A stretch of 64,000 bases of DNA. It comes from Basidiobolus meristosporus CBS 931.73 (taxonomy: Eukaryota > Basidiobolomycota > Basidiobolomycetes > Basidiobolales > Basidiobolaceae). The stretch spans positions 1-64,000 of the forward strand of contig MCFE01000464.1 in assembly GCA_002104905.1 (NCBI GenBank). The letters run 5' to 3'. Position numbers and translations under genes: made by a program. Below the pieces are notes generated by a model that searched no databases, was not told the origin of the DNA, and saw only the letters and a program-made list of their open reading frames with translations. This document shows positions 1 through 11,927 of this stretch, piece by piece. The stretch's first letter is position 1; each line of letters opens with the position of its first letter.

Positions 1-325
1 CTACTTTTACATTCAATAAATCATTAAGTGAAAACCACATAATCTACTTGTCCTCCCAATCACTTCCAATATCTCCAAGACTCTTAAAACACTTGGCATA
101 ACAAGCATGTAGAATAGGCTAAGGAAGGTCCCAAGAACATGTGTGCAAAGTTTGGGGCTTTTTGGACAACTTTGAGAATTTCCATGTTCTGGGTACCTGG
201 GATTTTGGTGAATATATTTTAAGTCCCAATAAGGAATTTGGTCACTATTCTCTAGGATTTGAAGGTAATGAGCTAAGTGACTAAGTTAGGTGAATATTTA
301 GGTGGAGTTAAAATTTTTTACAACA
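1..325 (-). repeat. Second LTR copy with an inverted terminal segment
   Basis: Bases ~95-325 match ~755-994 of the other LTR in the same orientation. Bases 1-93 instead match the reverse complement of the first ~90 bp of that LTR (about 646-738). The LTR tip has therefore been flipped, or a second copy lies nested in inverted orientation. The window starts inside it, so its full extent is unknown. Confidence 0.65.
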
Positions 326-614
326 CTAATGCCTTCCAGGCATTCTTTGCTGTTTTTGCTCTAGAGCATTGTATTAGTAATTTGACTTTAACATGAAGGC
401 AAATGCAGTTAAAGGCACATTGCTCTCTCTTCTGGTATCCTGAGGCTTCCTGTCCTATGCAATTAGGAGCACATTCTTCTCCTCTGACCATATGCCAAAG
501 GCCTCTTTGTTGTAGCAGCATCTTCATCTTCATCTTCACCTTCCACACTTAGTATTTGGATCCATCCAACTTTTCAGCAGAGGGAAAAATTCCAGTAATA
601 GCAGTAGTAGACAT
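318..614 (-). pseudogene. Truncated copia-type Gag fragment
   Basis: From an ATG at 614 the minus strand encodes a copia Gag start pattern: an 'EKLDGSKY' stretch, then 'W' and a run leading to 'LLQQRGLW'. Further on comes 'SRAKTAKNAWKAL', the TA-x-x-AW-x-x-L signature of UBN2-type Gag. A TAA at 549-551 interrupts the frame, and the protein runs into LTR sequence after about 95 codons. It is a non-functional remnant. Confidence 0.6.
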
Positions 615-632
615 TGCAGAGAGTGACAGCTT

Positions 633-645
633 GGGGCTCATAGCC
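633..645 (-). promoter_or_regulatory. Primer-binding site, half-tRNA(iMet) type
   Basis: Directly abutting the LTR, the minus strand reads GGCTATGAGCCCC. This is one mismatch from the complement of the anticodon-stem region of initiator methionine tRNA, which contains GGGCTCATAACC in yeast. Drosophila copia and Ty5 use this internal half-tRNA site instead of the tRNA 3' end. Position and sequence are observed; tRNA usage is inferred. Confidence 0.5.
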
Positions 646-994
646 TGTTGTAAGAGTCTTTGAGATATTGGAATTGATTGGGAGAACGAGTACAATATGT
701 GGTTTTCACTCAATGATCAATTGAATGTAAAAGTAGTATTTATACTTTTACATGATCTTGGCATTACAAACACGTAAAATAGGCTTAGGAAGGTCCCAAG
801 AATATGTGTGCTGGGTTTGGGGCTGTTTGGACAACTTACCTAATTTTCATGTTTTGGGTACCTGATATTTTGGTGAAAATATTCCAAGTAAATCCCGACA
901 AGGGATTTGGTCAGTATTCTCTAAGATTTGTAGGCAATGATCTAAGTGACTAAGTTAGGTGAATATTTAGGTGGAATTCCAAATTTTTACAACA
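646..994 (-). repeat. LTR (5' LTR of the minus-strand element)
   Basis: A 349-bp block bounded by perfect 8-bp inverted ends, TGTTGTAA and TTACAACA. It contains an internal palindrome near 725-760 in which a run ending TGTAAAAGTAG is followed by its complement. No target-site duplication is visible at this copy's outer edge (right flank GTTTATG). Confidence 0.7.
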
Positions 995-1314
995 GTTTAT
1001 GAAGTAGTGTTACATGTCAGCTCATAAAGCATGTTACACTTCATCTTGCTATAGAACATATGGCCATTGAAATTAGTCATATTGATATAACTACTTGTTA
1101 ACAGTTGCTACTTGATCAGAAGCAATCATAATGATAAAAAGCCAATTTATTTCAAGCTCGTGGAAATAGGTCAATATGAAGAATGGTTAGGGTATGAGCT
1201 TTGGAATTATGCGGGAAAAGGAACTTTTTGCTATCAATAAGTGATACAATTAGTTGGGTTAATAGAGTCAATTACTATATATATATTAGCGCTTTGTTGG
1301 CTTCTATTTGGTCT

Positions 1315-2769
1315 CTACACAGAACAGTAAGTAGGATCTTCACTGGCAACAATATCCCCGATTTTGCCGTTGTTATTATTTTCATGCCTAAGCCGTCTAA
1401 GCTTGTAGCGAGCCAATATCATTGATAGTAATCCGGGAACAACGATCCAAGCAGTGATTACTAACCAGTTGATCCACATAGTATGTGTCAATGATCCGTA
1501 GAAAATACTGCGTAAACCGCGGACGCCATAGTACATCGGAAAAGCTAAGCCGACTTTGGCTAAACCAGGTTGAAGTACGTTGCTGATTATTCCGTCGCTA
1601 GTCGTCAATTGCAGAACAAGCAAGAGTGTGCCTGGGACTTGGAAGCCTTCTGCTGATAAAAGTATCGCCATCAAGAAGAGGATGCTTAAGAAGGCAAAGC
1701 TGGTGTACCACACAAATGCGATCGCATACCCGGCATTCCTCCATTCAAACTGATTATTGGCAAGTGACACAGATGGTATCATAATAGATATGGATTGGAA
1801 TAAAGTTAGGACGGCAGCTAGAAACCCCCAAGCCATCACTACGCGAACTGCGGGGAATTTCCATGAACGAGACACCTCTCTCATCCGCAGAAATTTACTG
1901 ACAATGGTTACAGTCAACAGACAACCGATGTATGACACCACGAAAGCAACATACGACGCAAAATTCGACCCGTAAGCGCGCACGGGATGAAGTACAGTTT
2001 CACGGACTTTTAGGAAATCCACCCAAAGCATAGGATCCATTGCTTGAGTCAGCATCGGACCAGCCTTGCTGGTTAGGAATTGCTTTGCTAGCGAAGAAGA
2101 AAATGCGTCGAATGCCAGATTTTTTGCCTGACGCAAGAAACTCTGGGTGTTGTAATTACGTCCTTGGTCGAATATCCATTCGACTTCCCATGACTGTCTG
2201 GTGGCAGCGTTGGTAGCAGATAGAAAGTTCTGAGAGAAGTTGGATGGAATATACAGCAATGCCCAGTAATCTCCATGATTCAAGGTCTCTATGGCTTCCT
2301 CTCTCGTAGTGGAGTCGGGGAGGGCACTCCATGTTAACGCGTGATAGAGTGGTAGCGCAGGGTTCATGATCGTGCTTGATACTAGCTTGCCAGCTGAATC
2401 GCCACTAAACAAGCCTAGCATAAGTTGGTGGACCTCGGTAGGGACACCGTTAAAGTTGAATCCGGTATCTTGGTTAACTAAAGCAACTTCTAGATGAGAC
2501 ACACGTCCCAGAGGATTCCATAAGAAACCAGCATATATCCACTGATAGCAAAGTGTGACAAGGAATATGATGAAGCCAACAAGGACAAATGAGTTGGTTA
2601 TTAGGTGAGGCAGAACTACATATTGCGGGAACAGTTGTCGAAACGAGCGTGTAGGCTTCTTTGCACTCTGCTCCGCTTCTACTGAACCAGGTACATGTAG
2701 CTGAGAGTTAGATTCACCATGTTGAGGATATACAGTCTTCTCCTCCATAGTGGCTCCTTCATTAGACAT
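1315..2769 (-). CDS. SNG1-type multi-pass membrane protein (DUF3533)
   Basis: Single exon, 484 aa, ATG at 2769; Met8 is an alternative start. A charged cytosolic N-terminus of ~50 residues is followed by one membrane span (~57-80). Next comes a long lumenal/extracellular region with the family's 'WNPLGRVSHLEVALVNQDTG' and 'GDYWALLYIP' signatures. A cluster of five spans occupies ~265-465 with 'FPMYYGVRGLRSIFYGS', then a basic tail. This is the layout of fungal DUF3533/SNG1 proteins, linked in yeast to nitrosoguanidine resistance and plasma-membrane lipid asymmetry. Length and topology are normal and no lesion is seen. A TATA box lies about 90 bp upstream. Substrate and exact role are not deducible. 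Confidence 0.85.
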   Translation of the reverse strand: MSNEGATMEEKTVYPQHGESNSQLHVPGSVEAEQSAKKPTRSFRQLFPQYVVLPHLITNSFVLVGFIIFLVTLCYQWIYAGFLWNPLGRVSHLEVALVNQDTGFNFNGVPTEVHQLMLGLFSGDSAGKLVSSTIMNPALPLYHALTWSALPDSTTREEAIETLNHGDYWALLYIPSNFSQNFLSATNAATRQSWEVEWIFDQGRNYNTQSFLRQAKNLAFDAFSSSLAKQFLTSKAGPMLTQAMDPMLWVDFLKVRETVLHPVRAYGSNFASYVAFVVSYIGCLLTVTIVSKFLRMREVSRSWKFPAVRVVMAWGFLAAVLTLFQSISIMIPSVSLANNQFEWRNAGYAIAFVWYTSFAFLSILFLMAILLSAEGFQVPGTLLLVLQLTTSDGIISNVLQPGLAKVGLAFPMYYGVRGLRSIFYGSLTHTMWINWLVITAWIVVPGLLSMILARYKLRRLRHENNNNGKIGDIVASEDPTYCSV

Positions 2770-2856
2770 GTTTGTGAGGGTGTAGGTCGCTGACAGGTGA
2801 GCTTGCGATTAGAGTTGTTAACAATACTAGGTTTGAAAGCTCTAAGTAACTTGGTT

Positions 2857-2866
2857 CTTTATATAA
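2857..2866 (-). promoter_or_regulatory. TATA box of the SNG1-like gene
   Basis: The minus strand reads TTATATAAAG about 90 bp before the ATG at 2769, a plausible core promoter position with a short 5' UTR. Confidence 0.5.
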
Positions 2867-2869
2867 GCC

Positions 2870-5800
2870 AAGCTGAGCCAAGGCTCTTGTGCTTGTTTTC
2901 GGTACATCGGCTCGGAGGCTCGGAAATGTGATAGCCAATGGGGCCTGACCCCTCCAACCGCACCGACTTCGAGTACCATCTGCGTGGCTTTTTTCCTTAC
3001 TAGATATTATTAATTGAGAACCGGATGAAGTATCGAATTGTTCAACTTCAAGGTAATATTAATTAATTATTGAAGCATGCATCTTATAAAATCCCATTGC
3101 TTGTTTTAGCAAAACCAGTTACTTAATTGAGCATATGGGAGCAAAATTAAGATTTACTACACGACAATGAACGATTTTGGACCCTTGATGTGATATCACA
3201 TGAAAAGCGGCATTTAACATTTCAGCGGTGGGCCTCGACTGCCAAGCGCGATGGACTTGGTGGAGAATTCAGTCAGCATTGGGGTTAAAAATAGGATCGT
3301 GTACAAATATTGTGGCTCCTTCTCAGTGATTGCTGCTCAATCTTGTAGAGGCTCCTCCCCAACGCCCCTCACTCAGTAGTTAATTGAATTTCTTCTCAAC
3401 TAGGCAAGAAATCGATAAATTGCGGCCCCAAGCCTCGCCCTCTCCAACGGGAACTGTTTGGTATGCTCTACATATGAGAAACATTTCATCTGAATAGTAT
3501 TTCCATCCTAAGCCTCGATGTAGCCTGTACACCATGGAGCCCGTCTACAATCACATGCAAATCCCATATAAAGAAATTAGTCCATAGAGCAGTAATATCA
3601 AGCATACTGTGGCATTCAGGCCCCTTGGCTACTTAAGTCGGTGTTAGAGTCGGATTATATTCCGGATGTTACACCGTATAGGTGATCAGTGTTTGTTACT
3701 TGGTAATGATCGAGAGATGGCGATAACATTAAAGTTTAGTCTGCAGATAAGCTCATCTTTCCATTACATATTTTATGGTCCAACTCCAGCACATATATTC
3801 ACTCCTGGAGTTGATCCCCTATCGGCACGGAGATAGCCAATCCGACACGGTAGTCCTATACTGAATCATCGTATTTAGGAAAAACTGCTCTTACACGAAT
3901 CAAACTTGGGTGAAGTGCATGGTTATTAGCTGATCTGCAAAGTACTCCAAAAGCTCACAAACTTTGCACACATCGCTCCAAGGCCTTTATAGCATATCTA
4001 TCAGCTTTTTATAAAGCTCTGTTTAGAGTCTGAGTATTCTTTTGAAGTCGATTAATATAAGTGCATACCATGCTCCATTGGTTATTCTAATTCATCTTCG
4101 AGCTATCAAAATACTAGCTAAGAAAAGAAAAGGAGGGTGGAAAGTGTAAAGAAGCTGACAAGTTCTGTACTGCAACTGTATTAGATGTACATAGTAATAG
4201 GTGGAATTCTTTTATACCAATTACTGGTGATTTGATTCCTCCGATAGGATTTTAATTCATCATATTGCTAATGTAGTTGATAGCATATTAATTTAAGCTG
4301 TCAGATTCCAAATTGGCCAATCCAGACAGCATGAAAACTATCACTGTAGATGGTGATTAAGGTTTCTGTGGATTTAACCGCCACATTAGTCTAATGCCGT
4401 TGGAATATGAATGATGGAGAACCCCAAGTAGGTAGTAAATTGCTCCAAGGCCTGATAGAAGGAAAGATAGCTACTTCGTGGAGATGAGATTAATTTCCAT
4501 TTATTTGGCAGTTGTAATTATTGCTTTGTGCCAGGCTATTGTTGTGAGGATATATATGTATGATATTCTTCTGTAGCGTCCATACTTCCTGAAAACTCGC
4601 AGCTTGCATTTTTATTTTCCTTGGGCTTGTATGCTTTAAGGTCGACGGTAAGCTTTTGCTGGAAGCAGGTTAGTATTAGAGTATTGGTAAGAGATACCCT
4701 GTGAAATGTGGTTTTGCGTTGCACTTTCCATATGCTTGCAATCTTGGACCACATCATAAAATCAGTTGATAGAACTGTATGCAATGCAACAAAAGCATTT
4801 AGCTATCAATAGGAGACTTCCTGGTGCTACATATATGGAGTTCTTGTGTGTTGATGCAATATTTTGTAGCTCAAGGCTGCAGTTGCAAGCCGTTGATTCA
4901 TGTTTTTCTCGTGCGCTGTATTTATGCTATACAATTTTATTTCAACATTATATCTCTAAATCCACCAATAATCCGCACAATATCGGTTTATACACGCTGG
5001 GCTTGTGAGTCCATCAAGATCCCAATCCCACACGCAATCAGATATATCATAAAGGCTTTCAACGGGCTTTGGATATACCAACTACCTTAGTTCTTAGTAA
5101 AGTATCTTTGGCACCATTAACTGAGGTGGCAAATATTATAGTGCACGTAAGACAACCCTGGTAATTGAATTCAAAAGTATGCAAATCTGTACACAGACTT
5201 TAACTCGGGAGATGCGGATTCGGTTTCTCACCCATCTTTACCGAGCAAATGTCTACAGCCTGTGGATCAACTTGCAAGAGAACAAATTGCATCTGTTGGA
5301 TGTCGACATTGAGCCTCAATAGGCAATATAAAAGCAAAACTAACCAAACTTGCCATTTATCTAGACACCTTTCTCCCAATGGAAGTTCGAAGATTTGATC
5401 GCGACCTTCAAATAGCTACATAAGAGAAATTAGATCAAAGATGGAGGTTGACGATCTAGATGAGATGCAAGAATCTATTCTAGAGTGAGTTATTCGAATT
5501 AATTTCGATTTCGCATTACATAATCCAAAATGGATGAAACAGATTTTCGAATTCATATAGAAGGCTCTTTTATGTACCAGAACTACGCACTCTCTCTATG
5601 ACGATTTCAAATCACATTTGTTGGTGGATACTGGTGAACTTGGTACCACGTCAAACATAAATAGATGACTCTTGTGGCCGTGTCACCTTGGCCTGTAGGC
5701 TAAGTGGATATGTGGTGTGAAAAAGTAGGTAACGTAGTGTGAGCTTAGTGCAACATTAAACTCAGCAGACACTCAAGTCAATGGAACCAAGCTCCACTCT

Positions 5801-6407
5801 GCTAGAATAAGCATCCGATATTGTCTTAGAGGGAGATGGGTGCGGGAATGGGATGGCTTATCATTGTCACCAAGCTTCTAGTCCATCCATCACGGGGAAA
5901 ATTTGCCAATTTGGAATCCGTAGCCTCTTCAAGTCAACCATCCCAAGGCGAGGGTTGTTTGTATTTCCGTGATTGCACGAGCCCCACAGGTCAGAATTTT
6001 AGGGGTCAGCATTAGGGCTTCACAACCCAATACCAAATACACAATAGATTCATATGGAATCTCGAATGTCGTTGATAAGCAGGGAAGCTTTTGATTAGTT
6101 CATTTATTGTCTCGCTCACTGGGATTCAATAAATTGCTTTTTACAATTTATTGAAACTACTGACCCCTAAACCTCGATAATAAGAATGATTGGAAAATTA
6201 TACAAATAGAACTGTCACTGATCCTGTGATCGATACCCAAGCTAATGCTCCATTTGCCTTTTTTTCTTCATTCAACAGATATTTATCAGCCAAAGCTTTT
6301 TCAACCTTGAACTGCGCGTACTTCTTTTGGTAACTCACACATTTAGTCCAAGTTTTACTACATCATCCCCGAGCCCGCGATCCCACTTGAAACTCACCTT
6401 TCGTAAA
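2870..6407. other. 3.5-kb gene-free interval
   Basis: No frame here gives a recognisable protein. At 5441 an ATG opens a 14-codon acidic reading frame followed by a good donor (GTGAGT), but the next in-phase acceptor (AG near 5560) leads to a stop within 15 codons, so no gene is called. The last ~170 bp before 6408 are pyrimidine-rich, as in a fungal promoter/5' UTR. Confidence 0.5.
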
Positions 6408-8974
6408 ATGAACAACAACAATCCCTCCGAACCCCCTGATCCTTCAAAACCAACCAAACGAAAGCGTTTAACCCAGGCTTGCGATACCTGTCGAAAAAAG
6501 AAAGTGAAATGTGATGGAAATCGCCCTAGTTGTTCAAATTGCATTCGCCTCAAGGTGCCCTGCACCTATTTGCCAAGCTTGAAAAAACGTGGGCCAAGAC
6601 AAGGCCAAAGCGACAAAGCAGATAGCTCTTTCAACAAAGTCCCGGAGTATCTGCGAGGCATCCCTGGTACCGAGAACCTAGGTTTTGGGAATCCGAGCCA
6701 AATGAGCGGATCTATACAGCCGGTTGGTCTGAGACCAGTGGCCAGAATGGCCCCACTATCCGGCTTCATGGGCAACATGTCTGGCGTCTCAAATAACTCA
6801 CAAAACGTGTTTTTATCCCAGTTTAACGTGCCTCAGTATAGCAACAGCAACAACAGAAACTTTTCTTCATCTCCCGGCAGTGGCCAGGCAAATGATCAAA
6901 GCAAAAACTCTGGTCTAGGGCAATCTCCCAGTAGTAGCACTCAGAGCGAGGAGGATGCTGTCAGAGAAAAGGTGGAGCAGGTTTGGTCACATTCCTACCT
7001 GGGCAACACGTCAGGTCTTAGTGCTATCGCTCCCAACAGCGGAAAAGAAGGAACCCCTTCGCCTAAGCAATCTTCCAACCAGAATAATCTGCTTGGTGCC
7101 ACTTCTCTCCCACCCACCGAAATCACCGAACACTTGCTTTCGGTTTACTTTAGTACGATCCATCCGCAAATGCCCTTCATTCACAAGCCTTCGTTCTACA
7201 CTAAACTCAAAAATGGGGAAGTTCCCCCAATCCTGATTTTGAGTATCTGCGCCTGTGTTTCACGCTTTTCCAATCACCCGGGTATATTGGCTGATCCAAC
7301 TACCAGAAGCGGGGAAATTTTTTCCAACCGGTTTCGTAACATTCTTCTCAAGTGCCTGGACGGTCCTAGTGTTTTCACGACCGAAGCTCTGTTAATTGCC
7401 TCCTATTATGAGTATATGAATGCGAGATATCCAAGAGCATGGATGTATCTAGGAATGGCCATTAGGTAAAGTACAAATCATCTGTTTACACCCACTGGTT
7501 TCTTTCGAATAGGTTTATTTACGGAGTTTTTCTCTGCAGAATGGCACAAGAGCTAGGAATCAACCGAATAGACGAAAATGACAACACTTCCGAACAATCT
7601 TCCAACGATTGGGTCGAGATTGAAACCCAACGACGACTCTGGTGGTCGTGTTTCATTCGAGACAGAATCGGCAGTACTGGAACAGGACGGCCCATGGCTA
7701 TTGACGAGCAAGATAGTAGAGTGTTTCTTCCAAGCCCCGATTCGAACTGGGAGAACGAAAGGCCAGTACCTGGGCATTTGTTAGAGACATCAGATCAACT
7801 TAATACGTCTTTACTCTCGGGCGAATCAGTCAGCCCATGGTCAATTTTCATACGTTTAGCTGCACTTATGGGCAAAGCCTCGCAATTTGTAAACAGCCCC
7901 AAAGACTGTCGGGAGAACTCTGCAGAGAGCGATTCCAAGTTTGCTTTTCTGGACGCGGCGTTAACCTCTTGGTCCATGTCTTTACCACAAAATCTTCAAT
8001 ACTCGAGCAACTCGATGATCGAGAAATCACCAGCAGGGTATGCGCAGACCGCCTTCCTTTGTACTCTTCATATTATGTACCATACCTCGATCATATTACT
8101 CCACCGCTCAAGCTTGGATCGAGTCGAGAATCAGCCTATCTATTCAGCTGCAACTAGCTTTGCCTCCGAGTCGCTGGACAGATGTATTTCTTCTGCAAAC
8201 ACCATTACCACGATCATTCAAGACCTTGACAAATTCCCTGCCTGCTATAATTATCCCCACATTTGCTTCTGCATCTTCAACGGTGGCACTATCCATGTTC
8301 ACACTCTGTTCTCCAGCACCGATTCCGAAACCATTGCGGAGGCCAAAGCCAAGCTTGAGATTCATTACCAGGTGCTGCAAAGACTGAAGTCCGTCTGGAT
8401 CATGGCAGAGAAGTATTGTGCTATTCTCAAGGGCATCGTAGCGCTTGGGCATCGACCAGCAATGGTCTCCCCCAACACAAACTCGCTTGTCCAAGAACTC
8501 AACCAGAACGCTGTCCAGGTTGGGTTTGCATTTGAGCAGCCGCTCTATCAATTCCCCCCAGATTCGGACTCTGGAATGGTGAATCAGCAGAACAAATCGG
8601 GGGGAGTTCCTGGTGAAGATTTTTCTTTTACGCCCAACTTCATCCCCAACGGCTTCCAGATGATCCCCGACTTCAATAGCCCGAACATCCGTATCGCCAA
8701 TGGATCAACTGACTTGACCTCGGGTTTTGAGAATTTGCTAGATTTACCAATAGCTCAAGGAAACGCGTTTTTCGATACGTTATTTGGGAATATGATGGTT
8801 AATCCGATGGACTCGAACCCAACCAACAATTTATTTACCCAAATGTACAATCAACCGATGACCCAGTCTGGTAATGATAACAACACTGCCGTCGTTGAAG
8901 ACCAACAGAACCTCTCCCAAAGCAACAACGGTGGTATGCAGAGTGTATGGAGTATCAAAAGTAGCACGAGATAA
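6408..8974 (+). CDS. Zn2Cys6 binuclear cluster transcription factor with fungal-specific middle domain
   Basis: Exons 6408-7465 and 7540-8974 give 830 aa; the 74-nt intron lies inside the conserved stretch '..GMAIRMAQELGINR'. The ATG at 6408 has context AAAATGA; the frame extends upstream only with non-ATG codons. Cysteines 25, 28, 35, 42, 45 and 52 form the C-X2-C-X6-C-X6-C-X2-C-X6-C cluster, followed by a basic linker 'KKRGPRQG' reminiscent of XlnR-like regulators. A Ser/Asn/Gln-rich linker follows. From about residue 235 comes the Fungal_trans domain ('HPQMPFIHKPSF', 'RRLWWSCFIRDR', 'GRPMAIDEQD'). The C-terminus is Asn/Gln-rich. It is a nuclear DNA-binding regulator; the target pathway is unknown, and the XlnR resemblance covers only the cluster region. 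Confidence 0.9.
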
Positions 8975-10338
8975 TCGGAAAAGTCATAGGCATACATATT
9001 GGTGTATTTGTTTGCATATCTATACTTCATTGACATTTTGTTTCCTTCCTTCGTTCCCTCTATGTATATAGCATTTCTAACATAGATTATTAGGCCATTG
9101 ATATTTAATACTTATATAAAAAAACAAACAAAAACCAACGCGCCCCCATACCAAACGAACCTAGCGCGTTTCAGACCAGAGAAAAAAAGAAAATGCCAAC
9201 CTCCTCCCTGGAATACCCCACCAAGCAGGCTGACACATCTTGTGGATCGTGGTATACTATTATCCCTAGCAGAGAGATCCAACGAATCTGGTATCACATT
9301 GGGCATATTGCTCTATTCTTTGGGATATTTTCTTATCCCTGTGCGTGACACACCAGATCTAAAGGAGAGGATCGATGGAGTTTGATAGGATATGTACCTG
9401 TGATAAGGATTTCTGGTTGACGTTGACGGACAAACCGGGGATCCCTGAGACTGCTATGGTTTTTGCGGGAGCGATTGAAAGCGGTCCATCCACAAAGCTG
9501 AAGGCTGAGGGCAGCTGCAAGGATTTGGATTCTGATTTCGTAACTACCAACAAAAGAATACTTCCTGATCCAGCCAGGTCTATATTTGGTTGAAATTCAT
9601 CCATATTTGCTCAGCTCTCTGAGTAGTTTCCATATCCAGGCTGGCTTGAATACATAAACAGACCTGGCAGATATAAACCAAGCAACACGACACGTATATG
9701 TAACTTGATCGCTAAACAGGTCCCAAGAAACTTCTCATCAAGTTCATTCACAGCCACCACATATCCCAAGATGGTCAAGCATCCAGCGTTTGGGACAAAC
9801 GTGGTGTGCATTAATCCCTGGCATCAAGATCATCCCTCTCATATCAAGCTGTATATAGTATTTAGTGATTGGACCATATTTTGACAGGAATCCATTGCCA
9901 AATTGGTCTCAGGTGGAATAAATATTACCAATGGGTCTCTGGCTAGTACTGTGTCATATACGTTAGCCCAAGTGTAAATTCCAACGATTGGCAAATTCTT
10001 CAGCAGTGCTGTTATTTCCTATTGCTGCAGCAAATCATCAACGATCTGCATCTCCACAGAAAACGGTTGTATTGGATTTGGATGTCTCTCATTGGATATG
10101 CCTCCCAGTTTCTAGATTATTGTGTCATTTCCAACCAACCATGTTGTGAAAGAACTCTCCATTTGTCTGCACATGGCATAGGAATGGAGGCGCCTGTTTT
10201 CATATCCATCTCAGTGGGTGTCTGACGGCCGTAAAAACGGAATATCTTTATTTAAGAAGTTACAATAATAGTAATGAAAATACATACGATTTACAAAATC
10301 CCACTGAAGAATATTCGAACAGATAAGGTACACTAGGG
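8975..10338. other. Intergenic interval, unresolved open frames
   Basis: Convergent 3' ends of the Zn2Cys6 gene and the coiled-coil gene face each other here. Open minus-strand frames at 9359-9604 and 9611-9811 have GT/AG-like boundaries, but no combination yields a recognisable or uninterrupted product. The plus strand is open over the same bases. No call is made. Confidence 0.45.
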
Positions 10339-11927
10339 CTAAGGCGATATGAGCTTGATTGAGGTGCTGCCATCTGGGAGATCAGCGGAGGTTGCTGTGG
10401 TTGGAATTAACTGTTGATTGCGCACACGAGCAAGTAGATTCTCAATGGTCTGGATATGTACACGCAGTGGAATATCTTCTATCAATGGGTGGGTGACCTG
10501 CTCCTTTAACACCTCCAAGTCCGCTTGAAGTTCGGATAGCTTCATTAGGATTGCTTGCACTTGACTCATAGCGAGGTGTCGCTGAGTGTCCAATTGCTGA
10601 AGCAAGGAGAGATTCTCCTCGAAGAATTTCCGCTGAATCTTGTTTCCGCCCAGTATAGACCAGAGCTCAGCTAAAAGCTCATCCTTCTGGACGAGTTGCA
10701 GGTTTTTCTCACGTGTCGTTATTTCATACACTCCATTTAAGATAGAATCCAGCTGATCTAGACCACCTAAAGTCTCTTGAGCCAGTAGTATCAGGTCTCG
10801 AACGTCGGTGCGCGCCGTTTCCATGCTCGTACGATACATGTCTTGAATTTCATCTCTGCTAGGTCCAAAGAGCGACGGGACTATATCCAACCCGTTAGCA
10901 AACAATATTAAATTAGCACAGTAGAATCTGAATTATACCGAGAAAGTCCATCCAGGAGCTATATAAGCTTCCGTCGATTCCGTCGAGATATTTTAGAAGA
11001 TAGGAGTTGTGGATAACAAATTTGTCCATTCCAGTGGTGGCTTTGGCTTGTAAATATTGTATCTGTCGGCCCACTTGTTTGGCCGTACGTTGGAATTCTT
11101 GAAGGTGCTCAACCAGCAACTCGGTACTGTCCAGTCTAGAATAACGAACGGTGGTTTTAAGATCGGTTACGGCCAGCTCTGCCTTTTTCAATTCCAGCGG
11201 TAGAGGTACCTTGGAGTTTGTTAGTTGGTTTAGAATCTCGGAATATACAGTTCCTTGCTTCTCAATCAGCTCGGAAAAATTCGGCGTGCTGCCTGGCCGA
11301 GGTGTGTTTCGACAGTCCAAAATATTGCCCACGAAAGGGTATCTGCAAACTGCAGAGTGCATTTGGTCAACCAATTCGTGAACTGAACTAGTACCAATAT
11401 TGATATTCCATATTACAAAAACAACCACAAGGTACAACGCCAAAAATGGCTTGAGGATGTTTAAGGTGATCATGAACACATCTATACACAGCATAAAAGT
11501 TAGTTCCTAAAAGTTTGCGAGTTCTTTAAAAAAAGGGATACGAACCCCAGATATATTTTAGGAGCGTTCCTACTGCCTCGAATATAAACAGTATACTGTG
11601 TTCTGGATATTTCTTTGGCTCCTCACCTGCCCTGTATTTTTCCTTTCTATCTTTACTCTCTTTGCCGAGCCCGAGTCTTTTTTCCTTCCCAGTATCAGCT
11701 AGTTTCTCAGCGCCCGGTTCCAAATCCAGAGACAAAGCCTTGCCCTTCTTCTTCTTCTTCTTTTTGGTTTTGTTTGTTTTTTCCTCGGAATTCTCTGCAG
11801 CCGGGGTGGTTGAAGAGTCTAGTGAATCTGACCGTGGACGGGTTTGTGGTTGAGACGGTGCATTATTTGCGGGCAAAAGAGTCGTCATGGGTTGGTCCGC
11901 CGACTGTTGCTCATCAGGATTGTTCAT
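10339..11927 (-). CDS. Membrane-anchored coiled-coil protein of unknown function
   Basis: Exons 11927-11546, 11481-10939 and 10880-10339 give 488 aa, with introns of 64 and 58 nt and consistent phases. The ATG at 11927 is preferred over an upstream in-frame ATG at 12041, because a TATA-like ATATAA sits only ~20 bp before the latter and would place the mRNA start downstream of it. The N-terminus is Ser/Pro/Gln-rich with a run of seven lysines at 55-61. Hydrophobic segments follow at ~108-133 and 134-152. The remaining ~330 residues are helical and heptad-like, rich in Leu/Glu/Gln, with no catalytic motif. I do not recognise the family. A membrane tether or scaffold is possible but is only inference. 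Confidence 0.7.

Larger units (their letters stand above)
1..994 (-). mobile_element. Decayed Ty1/copia-type LTR retrotransposon, internally deleted
   Basis: Two related LTR-like blocks (1-325 and 646-994) flank a 320-bp internal segment. Both end in TTACAACA, and the right block begins TGTTGTAA, so it has the TG...CA ends of an LTR with 8-bp inverted termini. The matching parts, roughly 120-325 and 780-994, are direct repeats. Read on the minus strand, the internal segment starts with a primer-binding-like site and then a gag fragment that carries stop codons and runs into the left LTR. No pol is present, so the copy is non-autonomous and dead. The first ~680 bases hold no CpG. A related LTR end lies at 61315. 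Family assignment rests on the gag fragment and the PBS type. Confidence 0.7.

Noticed and set aside
5441-5600. Acidic start-like exon 'MEVDDLDEMQESIL' with a GTGAGT donor
   Set aside because: The next in-phase exon hits a stop within 15 codons and nothing further connects.
9359-9811. Two minus-strand open frames with GT/AG-like ends (one possible 41-nt intron)
   Set aside because: Every joining ends in an early stop, the opposite strand is equally open, and no domain is visible.
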